From Collodictyon triciliatum (lineage: Eukaryota > CRuMs): a stretch of 21,532 nucleotides of DNA. A program made the position numbers and the translations under genes. Shown piece by piece: positions 1 through 8,582 of this stretch (positions are counted from its first letter, which is position 1; the number at the start of each line of letters is the position of its first letter). The stretch lies in contig JBHJMP010001187.1 of NCBI GenBank assembly GCA_043381765.1, positions 1 to 21,532 on the forward strand, given 5' to 3'. Under the pieces are notes generated by a model. The model saw nothing but the letters and a program-made list of their open reading frames with translations, was not told the DNA's origin and did no database searches.

Positions 1-103
1 AAAAAAACCATAAAAAAACCATAAAAAACCATAAAAAACCATAAAAAACCATAAAAAACCATAAAAAAACCATAAAAAAACCATAAAAAAACCATAAAAA
101 ACC
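1..103. repeat. A-rich minisatellite, unit CCATAAAAAA(A)
   Basis: Nine copies of CCAT start at 8, 19, 29, 39, 49, 59, 70, 81 and 92, each followed by six or seven A, so the unit is 10 or 11 bases and differs only in the A run. The array begins at or before the window edge and ends about 45 bases before the start codon of the first gene, so it lies in its promoter or 5' UTR. It does not match common telomere units. A related CCATAAAAACC stands at the right edge of the N run (11939). Confidence 0.9.
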
Positions 104-147
104 ACCAAATAACACAAGAACAGAAAAGAAAGAAAAGGCCGCCCGGT

Positions 148-3100
148 ATGGCAGAGACGCGGCACCTGGAGGATGTGGGGCGGATTCTTCTGCAGGTACA
201 GGACGAGTTTCAGGCGCTGCGAGAAAGCCTTCTGGAGCAGGCGCGGACGGCGCGGGACGGAGACGCAGCAGAAAGCTTTGCAGGCAGCGGGTCGGGCTCG
301 AACCACGGAGCAGGCATGGCGGATCCGCAGCTGCAGTCTCTGCAGGCGATTCTGCAGCGGGCCGAGAAGGATCTGCGCACAAAGGCCGAGCTTGTGCTGG
401 ACACGATTCAGAGTCGCCCGCAGACGCTGCCGCTTTTCTCGTCGGCCGCCCAGCCTTCTACGCGGCAGCGAACCGCGTCTGCCGATGCCGCGGCCTCTGC
501 ACAAAACTCGCTGTCGCAGGCGTCGCCCGTCTTCAGCAAACGGCCCGGCAAAGTCGCTCGCTCAGCTTCGCATGTCCCGTCGCCCGGTGAACGTCTGCGC
601 AACGCGCGCGTGGCTGAGGCGCTCGCTAATCCGCAGCATCCGCTTAATCGTCAGCGCATTAGCGAGATGTACAATGTGCCCATGCCCCAAAGGTGCCTTT
701 CAGTTGTTTTTGTTTTTCCCCCTTTTTTTTTCACTTTCTCAATTATTTTGTTTACTAAAAAACAAAAAAAAACAAAATGTGTTTATCCTTAGATATTGAT
801 GTATTAGATTTGAATGGTATTGTGATATGTTTTGTCTGTATTTGCTGGTGTAATATGTACTGCAATATTTTCGTTTCATCTTCAGTTCCTTCGATGCCTG
901 TTGTGATGGCTGTATGCATTTGTGGTGATGTATTTGATGTTGTCTTGTCTTTTTTTTTAAAATGAAATGAGAAGAGAAAAGAATGAGAATGATTTGCTAA
1001 TCTTGATGGTGCACAGAGACGCTTCTCGGCCACGACCAGTTGGAAAAGCCGCACAAGGGAAAACAATTAAGGACAAAATGTCGGCACCGCTTCCAGCTTT
1101 GCCAAGGTTCTGCTGACTGATTGTACCAATGATCGATTCTCACTTATCTACCTTTCTGCCTCGCTCGATGGCTTATGTCATTGTATTCTCTTTCGATAAC
1201 GTACATGTAGTAAATTGGTTGACTTCTGAATACATAGGGCAAACCGAAAAGACCCCACAGCGCCACTGCCAAAGATCGAAGCACAGGATATGGAGAAGGC
1301 ATGTCGCTTTCCAATTTGCTTTTTTTTTTTGTTTTTGGATTTGTTTCTGTTTGTTTTGAACTATGTAATTTAGTTTTGCTTTTAGTTTTGCTTTTTGTTT
1401 GATTGTTTGATTGTTTGATTGATTGTTTGATTGATTGATGGATTGATTGATTGATGGATTGATTGATTAGTTCTTGTTATTGTTGATGCTCAGAGAAGAT
1501 GCTGAGTTCTTTTGTAAGTCACTTACATATATGGGGCACTAAAATGAGCGATTTATTGGCGGGACATATGAATTATGGACACAACATCGACGACTCTTCA
1601 GCAAGGAATCTTTTCTCTGACAAACAGAGGCCTCTTGCCCACCACCATGGACCTTAGCTCTTTAATCACAAATGGTAATATGCCATTATGTGGGAAAGCG
1701 ATTCTTCAATCATCAAAGATTCTATTCTTTTTTTTTTTGGAATGTGTATATTCCATCTTAATCCAGAATTCTCGAACCTTCCCAGGCACTTCAAAAGCAT
1801 TTTCTTTTCAGAGTGCGCCGATGCATCAATGGGAAGATAAATTTGTTGTGCCAGTTTATGCTGTAAGGATGACCCTTTGTTGTCTGTCTATGCTACTTTC
1901 TGACCCTATTACATAATTATCACTCTTCAAGTTCCTTACTTTCCTATCCAATATCTCTAATATGGGGGTTTTTTTTAAATCACAATTACGTAAAGGAGAC
2001 TTCCCCTGAAGGAGCAAATTTTCCATTCATCAAGCTCGACTTACACACAAAGGTTTCAATTTTAAAAGGCTTTCATATCATGCATTCTTTTTTACATGTG
2101 ATATTTAGATCAACCGTTTTCTTCTTCTGGTGATGCTGTATCAATATTCTTATGACACCGTGCATGTAGTTGGATTCACCAAAGCAAAAAACAGCTGCCC
2201 CGTCCTCTGCGGAGCCTTCTGATGTACATTCCATGCCAGAGACAGAGTATATTTATTTTATCGATGACATGAAACACACACTCTTTTTGTCAGAAAAAAA
2301 ACCACTATTGCACATTAAAAAGGAGTACCTTTTATTCCCTCAATTCATCTTGAATTGAAAAAAAAAATCAATATTGGACCAGAGAAGTCACAATTATATT
2401 TCTCTCCAACATATTCATTGAAAGAAACACGAACTTATCTTTAAACATTAAATTGTGTCTGCATTTCCGTCTTCATTTAACTGAATGACTAAAATTTTTG
2501 AAAAAGTACAACGTCAGAGCCTTCTGAACACGCAGAGATTGAACAGCCTCGCTTTGACCCTGTTGACCCGAGAACATACCATGAGCTGATGGACACTTAC
2601 AGGTTTGTTTTTTTAACAGGAAAACCATATCGCATAAATCTTACACATTTATTATCATCATGCTGTGGTTTCATTTGCTGATGACTCTATTTGTATTCAT
2701 ACGACTTTAACACCAGTTTGCACCAGTTTATCATTCGAAAGGGGAAGTGTCTCGAAAACACTCCAGAATTTGTGTCGTTCAAGGTATGGTTCGATTTCTG
2801 CTGCAGATTGGTGGTTTTCTATATACATGTATCATTCTTTAGATTTGCCCACCATAATTCCATGATCGTCTTTTTCCTGCGCAGAGAAAAAATGGACACA
2901 AATGGGGAGAAATTCACATTATCTTACGCATGCTGGAAAAGCTATTTTCGCAATACGCTGGTTCATTTCTGATTAGACTCGAGAATTGTATTATGTCTTG
3001 CTGATATTGTGGTGCTTCTGGCGTTTGGTATTTATATAAACATGCTACATTAGTTCCATTGGCATACATTGACGGTCGTCAGGTTGAAATACTTGCAGAT

Positions 3101-6100
3101 GACGTGCTCACAACGCCCACAATCGAGGCCTTAATGCGTTGTGTCGTCAACATAGGCCAAGTAAAGCCCTATCATTTTTTTCTTGTTTTTCTAATCTTCT
3201 CCCTTCTATTATTACAATTTATTTATTTATTTATTTAAAAATAAGTTGACTCTGACAATGGTGCCACATGAAGCCCATCAAAATAATAGCGAAAATATGA
3301 ACAATCATCGTATTCTGTAATAAGAGACTGTTAGTTTGCTTCTGCTTGCGAATGAAGTGGCCAAGTTAAGAATATAACTACCTTCATTTAACATCTCGTC
3401 ATAATTTTTAAGGTTGCCCCCTTGATTCGTATCCCAGGACGTCGATTCCAAGGAGAAAGAGGAGATGAAGCTGCCGCCACAAAGATACAAGCAACGTAAA
3501 AAAAAAAAAAAAATAGGCCATTTGTTCATTATGCAGTTTCACCCTTAATTTTAATATAATCTTCCAGTTGTATTTCTCCCTTTCTGTATAGTTCTAATAT
3601 CGAATAATGCGAGATATGACAATAAAACACCTATTCTTAGGTGGAAAATGCATAAACACCGAGTTATATTCAAGCAATACCTCATCACTAAGAAGGCTGC
3701 AATCAAGATTCAAAGAGCGTGGCGTGCTCACTACAGACTTGTTCAAATCAGAATGCAGATTATGGTGCTCGGTTTATTAACAATCTCCCCACCATATTCG
3801 CTCTCTGAGAAGTCTGAACTTTTTTTTTCCCTTTTCAAAATACTTAGTTGTCTATTTTATGTAATTTTAAGGAAGCGGATGAGGATAGGCAGCGACAATT
3901 TGCTGTTCTTCAATCAGACTTTATGCACAATTGGAAATACACTCGAAATCAGAGAAAGTTATTGCTTTTCCAATTAATATTTTAAGAAAATGAGATACAT
4001 TCTATTGATTGTTTTTTCTCCTTTATTCGATTCAAAGATATTCTATTGATAGTTATTCAACTCTTATCTGTATCAAACGATATGGTTTTTTGCCTTAATT
4101 TCAGAGTATTTCCTCAAATTTCTCCATATGACAGAATTATAGTACATATCCCATCCCTGTCTTACACAAGTCGACAAAGAAAGGGCATGGACCACTTTGC
4201 ATCTCTTCAAAACGCACAGATGTCGAGGTGAAAGGAGCGATATCCTACTGAGCTTTTCCCAAATCATTCATAATTGTAACACATATTTAAATGCCTTTTT
4301 TTTTTTTTAAGATAAATCGATGTATTTAATGAGCATATTATATTCCTTGCGCACGACAGAATCACCGCAGTGGCCGACCCGAATATTGAAGTCCTATACG
4401 TCTCTCCCTTTCCCTTATCGTAACGCCAACTTATTTCAGCAAGATTTATTTTACGCTCTGGGTTACTTAACTTAGTTTTCATTAACTTTACTCTTTTTTT
4501 ATATGTTTAATTCATAATAGGACAGACATGTTGCAATACTACCAGAAACTGCTTGAAATTGGAGGGATCGAAGCCCCTGGTAAAGCAATAGGCTTAATCC
4601 GTTTCCGCTATCACCTCATTCTTGATATGAGAGTGTGAATTGAAGTTCTTACTTTGCATCATTCCACACCTTCTCAATCTTACTTATCCGCACATGCAAA
4701 GAAACCAAGTATAAGATCATTTATCCTGAGAATGCACACCGTTTCCCGGACCACTTTCCCTTGTCAAGCATCCTGTACTATTCACCACGGTGCTTGAAGG
4801 TACTCTGTAAATATGAATCGTTTCATATACCGCGGACAAATATGTGCCTCTCATCTATATACTACTATAATCATACTTTAGTATCCGGACTATGACTTTC
4901 TATATGCCATCGTATCCTTGGCTGTATCTGAATATATTTTTCTTCGACTTTGCACCATAAGCGTATCCGCAATTACGTCAAAGGGAAGAATGCATACATT
5001 GTGCCTGGGGTCATAGGATATGACGACATTCGTGTCGCTGTGGTATGGAAAAAAAAATCATCCTTGATTGCTAAAAATTATAGAGAATAGATGCCAAAGT
5101 TCGAAAGGCTATCATGAAGATTATCTCATTTTTACTCTAATTTATGGACTTATTTTACTGAAACTAACACTAATTCTACTGTTATCTCTGCAGAACCTCA
5201 ACCTACCTATATTCGGCTCACATCCGGACGTCACCTCAGCTTTTGCGTCGAAATCAGGCTCAAAAAGGATATTTGCCGCTGCTGACGTAAATATCCCACC
5301 AGGTCACCTCTGGTTCAGTTGATACACGATTCCTCACCCATTACTTTACAAAAACTGCATCGGTTATTGCACTTTTCTAAAGATGAGCCGAGTGAACGAC
5401 CTCCCTTTTCCTATAAGATGTTTCTCTCTTTTCACACATCATTCAATAGGGACATGGGATGTTGACAATAAACGTGCTTTATGCATGGAGCTATCTCGCT
5501 TGATAACATCAAACATTCACGTACCAAAATGGCTAATTAAACTTGACCATGAATTTGGAGGCCGTGGCCATGCCCTCTTCGGTGAGTTAGGGTTTAATAC
5601 AAATTGTGTGAAGCGATTCCGTCGTCACTTCTATACGCGGTTGACTTTCATAAGCTTGCGCATACATTTTTCATTAAAATTTGATCACTTTCTGTTGAAA
5701 GACTCAGAGAGTATTATCACATTGTGTTAATTTGTGACTAGGGATATATTCATTCTATACTTAAATAGATGCATCAAATATTCCAAACATTACGGGGATG
5801 AGATTGAGAGCCCAGCGGTCACCAGAAGAGTGGAAATCCCCCGAAAATAAAGTTTACAATTATATATTAATGCTATCATAATGAATTATATTTTGTTTCC
5901 TATGCACATTCCATGGAGCATTTTGTTTTTTCCCCCCAGTAAAGTAATTATATATTTGTGTTTGATCAAGATGTTGTCTACTTATTTTGGTTTCTCCACA
6001 ATCCAGGAGCAAGTACGTGCTGATGTATTAGGATCTATTGAATCAATCATCTCGGAAAAAATTATCATCAACTACCCCAAAAATTATCCCAACTGGGATA

Positions 6101-8162
6101 AGTACACCAAAGCCATGGCAAAATATGGTACTGATTCCGTATCTGACGATTTTTTTCCCCGCTTTCCCTCGTGTTTTGGTTCTTTGATTAATATCTCATC
6201 TATCAGACTCTAACATTACACTGTTCACTAACAAAAATAAAGGTGCTGTAATTGAAGCTTGTCCGTCTCAGATTCTCTCATCTCCCACTGTGAATATTGT
6301 TATTGAACCGGACGGAGTTGTTTCTGTCTTGTCCACCCACGAGCAGGTTTCACCACACACTTTGACGATATTTTTAATTGAAAAAATAGCTTTATATATA
6401 TCCGTTTCTGTCTAGATGTTCGCTCAACCTTTTCAGTGCTCAGGAACCGTATTTCCCCAGGTTTCCTTTTTATTTTTGGTACTCCTCACATATCTGTTAC
6501 CTGATGATTTATTGAATCATTCAAACATAAAATTGGCTGAAGTCGTGGCGCTGTTCCTTATGAGAATCATTTCATCGTCTCGCGTTTTCATCATCGACTT
6601 ATATATATAAACAAACAAACAAACAAACAAACAAACAAACAAACAAACAAACAAACAAACAAACAAACAAACAAACAAACAAACAAACAAACAAACAAAC
6701 AAACAAACAAACAAACGAAAGACCACACTTCCACCTGCGGCACTTGCGGATGCATCCTTGGCTATCGGTCGAGCGTGCTTTCAAAAAAACATTATTGGCT
6801 ATGTCGGCATCGATTTCGTTTCTCTTTATGATGACCATTTGGTACTTCACATTCTCTCTGAATTTATTTTCTCGTGTGATTCCATTTTCAATAACAAGTA
6901 CTGGCATTTGAATATTACGTAGTATCTTTTCATTTGTTTTCTATTGTTTTCTCTTTTTCAGGGCTCACGCAGACTCTGGGCAGTCGACTTGAAGATTCAA
7001 CCCACCAATTCATTATCCAGTTACGAGCTTTTCAATTTCATCGTTGGTGGTCAGGTTGCGATCAAATATTGCCTAACAAACCCTTTCATATATTTTCCAC
7101 CCCTAGCCTAACCTTGTTCATGTGCACTTTTGATTACTCTGATGCAAATAATGTGCTGCCTCCGTTGTCTCAATCTACCAATACAATCCCATCCAGTTCG
7201 ATGGAAATTTGGGTGCTTACACTGTCCCCGTTCAAGACACTCTATCTCGACGATTCTTTGTTGGGATGGTATTAATACGATTTCCATTACGATTTCCATT
7301 ACGATTTCCAAAATTATAACAAATCAATCAATACAATGGTCCACGACAGCTTATTTATATTCATAAACAGTTTTATTAAAACTTGAATACAATTTCTCAT
7401 CAAATTAGGAGAGTCTGTATCACGAAAACATGTCACTGATGCATTACAACGTTCTGTTCAGTCTATGCAGATCCGAGGGCATTGCCTTTGATCTACAGGT
7501 TCATAATATGGATTCGGTTTCCATCAATCTTTTGCTTACCATAGGGTGCTCTTTGAGTTCTGGCGTTTACTTGTTCAATGCGCATTCTAAATGGTGGGCT
7601 AATATCAACACCATTGCTTTCTAGGAAAAAGTCGGGACTGCTTTCTCCCTGCTTGACAAATATACCCAGGGAATGCTTGGAATGATGTATGGATTAAATG
7701 TTTCTCACGTTCTACTTTCCCAATCTACCTGACCGATATGTGTGGTACACGATAGACACATAGTTCCAAGTGGTAGCCAAGCTACCCTTTCATTCGATTT
7801 TTTTTTTTTTTTGTTTTTTTGCTGAATCCCTGACGCACGATTTGTTTCAGATGCGTCGGTGCCACAATAGTCGAGAGTTTACACACTTTCATCGAAAACC
7901 TCGAATTCCTCAGCCAGCAGATGACCAACGCAAAGCCCGGCAGTCTTGTCGAGAACAACTACAAAGTAAGCGCTCGCCGAAGTACCAAGTCGTCCACTCA
8001 ATAATGCGATACACGAGCAATATGCCATGCTTTGTTCAAAACGAGGTCGTATAATTACAATTCCCTTTGACATAGGATGCGCTCTTGTGCATGAAGCGTG
8101 TGATGGACTTGTATCTTCGCCAAGCTGCGTTTTCGCCCATGGCCATTAATCGACTTCCTTGA
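148..8162 (+). CDS. IQCH: IQCH-like protein (IQ motif and ATP-grasp-like domain), 34 exons
   Basis: Spliced model: 148-692, 1017-1106, 1238-1298, 1496-1513, 1602-1674, 1786-1862, 1996-2052, 2170-2223, 2520-2602, 2717-2783, 2885-2960, 3054-3160, 3413-3495, 3641-3764, 3872-3957, 4105-4227, 4360-4419, 4521-4579, 4702-4799, 4882-4911, 4962-5042, 5194-5302, 5450-5581, 5769-5851, 6007-6127, 6243-6346, 6416-6460, 6722-6841, 6962-7054, 7197-7268, 7409-7498, 7625-7686, 7851-7965, 8076-8162. Every junction keeps frame; total 3285 nt, 1094 residues, stop TGA. I recognise the family from stretches such as FIIRKGK...TPEF, YYSPRCLK, SKSGSKRIFAAADVNIPPG and GYVGIDFV; animal IQCH proteins are of similar length (about 1000 residues). 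The N-terminal 90 residues are partly coiled-coil-like, residues 100-200 are low-complexity, two IQ motifs lie near 457-500, and an ATP-grasp-like region spans about 640-977. Animal IQCH is linked to calmodulin binding and sperm formation; a flagellar or gamete role here is inferred. ATG 148 has a purine at -3 and opens a GC-rich first exon. Exons 10-34 are secure; exons 3, 4 and 8 are less so, and intron 3 needs a GC donor. Confidence 0.87.
1397..1470. repeat. GATT/TTGA simple repeat in IQCH intron 3
   Basis: An imperfect tetranucleotide tract (gattgattgatggattg and variants) ends about 25 bases before the proposed acceptor at 1495. It is intronic low-complexity DNA with no coding value. Confidence 0.85.
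2212..2527 (+). repeat. 11-bp direct repeat flanking IQCH intron 8
   Basis: GAGCCTTCTGA occurs at 2212-2222, at the end of exon 8, and again at 2517-2527, across the acceptor of exon 9. The 296-base intron (2224-2519) begins two bases after the first copy and ends inside the second. The spliced message would carry CCTTCTGA twice, giving the peptide P-S-D-P-S-E. This resembles a target-site duplication or a small tandem duplication from intron gain, though chance cannot be excluded. Confidence 0.6.
3217..3237. repeat. (ATTT)n tract in IQCH intron 12
   Basis: About five tetranucleotide copies of ATTT lie inside the 252-base intron 3161-3412. No other role is visible. Confidence 0.8.
3460..3764 (+). 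other. Tandem IQ motifs of the IQCH-like protein (exons 13-14)
   Basis: Exon 13 ends with ATKIQAT and exon 14 continues WKMHKHRVIFK, giving a first IQ motif split by intron 13. About 27 residues later AAIKIQRAWRAHYRLVQIR gives a second motif close to the IQxxxRxxxxR consensus (IQ, then W and R residues). IQ motifs bind calmodulin or calmodulin-like light chains, usually without calcium. Binding is predicted from the motif only. Confidence 0.85.
4702..7268 (+). other. ATP-grasp-like region of the IQCH-like protein (exons 19-30)
   Basis: The spliced exons read like an ATP-grasp fold in order: YYSPRCLK; a YVKGKNAYIVPG turn; SGSKRIFAAADVNIPPG, where the substrate-side lobe ends; KWLIKLDHEFGGRGHALF, with a lysine followed by a glycine-rich loop; NIVIEPDGVV; and GYVGIDFVSLYDD followed by RLWAVDLKIQPTNS, where ATP-grasp enzymes carry metal-binding acidic and N/Q residues. 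The family is known to match an IQCH-type ATP-grasp model. Whether it still binds ATP cannot be told from the sequence. Confidence 0.65.
6609..6716. repeat. (AAAC)27 microsatellite in IQCH intron 27
   Basis: There are 27 perfect AAAC copies (108 bases), followed only by GAAAG before exon 28 starts at 6722. The repeat therefore fills the 3' end of the intron where a pyrimidine tract would be expected. On the minus strand it reads as an open (F-V-C-L)n frame, which is an artefact. Confidence 0.95.
7276..7310. repeat. 12-bp tandem repeat in IQCH intron 30
   Basis: The unit TACGATTTCCAT occurs about 2.9 times without mismatch, just after the donor of intron 30 (7269-7408). It appears to be a small tandem duplication of intronic sequence. 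Confidence 0.9.
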
Positions 8163-8582
8163 CTTGTGATAAAAAGAGGAAACAAATTCACAAAGGCGTT
8201 GGGTACAAATGAAAGAAAAAAAGGAAAAGAAGTGGATCAATATTCGACGTGCTACTCGTTGTCTCTCTTATCAGCTTGCACTGCTTTGCAACAAAATAAT
8301 CTTATCAGGCGAGTAAAAATTATTCAACGCTTGGTGATTCTGTGTTAAAAATAAATATAAATTTGTTTACGCAACATCTGCTACTCTCCCCTCACAAGCA
8401 AATAAATAAATTCCAAAGAATGAGGAAAACGAAGAGAAAAAATCGGTGAAAAAGGAGCGTGTGATGGCATATATAATACTGTGTGAAGAAAAAAATATAG
8501 TAAAATAGCCAAATCGACAAGAGGCTACATCCATGGAGCGAGTTGGATTCTTTTATACCCAACACACAACAAGCCCAGCCAT
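8163..8582. other. Tail-to-tail spacer between the IQCH-like and Sel1-repeat genes
   Basis: These 420 bases separate two genes facing each other and should hold both 3' UTRs. AATAAA on the plus strand occurs at 8350-8355 and twice more within 8401-8410, the first 188 bases after the IQCH stop. On the minus strand I see no AATAAA close to the Sel1-gene stop, only TATAAA at 8553-8558. No coding exon or RNA gene is recognisable. Confidence 0.7.
8350..8355 (+). terminator. Candidate polyadenylation signal of the IQCH-like gene
   Basis: This AATAAA hexamer lies 188 bases after the TGA at 8160-8162 and is the first downstream on this strand. Further copies follow at 8401-8410. The sequence is A/T-rich, so the hexamer could occur by chance. 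Confidence 0.4.

Noticed and set aside
1-103. Telomere or subtelomere repeat
   Set aside because: The CCATAAAAAA unit does not match known telomere units, varies in A-run length and sits directly before a gene inside the sequence.
173-799. Long alternative plus-strand frame overlapping the first IQCH exon
   Set aside because: It is Arg/Cys-rich, as expected of a shifted frame in GC-rich coding DNA, and runs into the poly-T intron. The 148 frame joins later exons in phase.
6517-6907. Two minus-strand frames with long (F-V-C-L)n runs
   Set aside because: They are translations of the (AAAC)27 microsatellite, whose period leaves all frames open; the repeat is intronic in the plus-strand gene.
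7625-7699. Longer IQCH exon 32 ending at 7699
   Set aside because: That end would not join exon 33 in phase. Ending at 7686 before GTATGG restores the frame and the family sequence LGMICVG.
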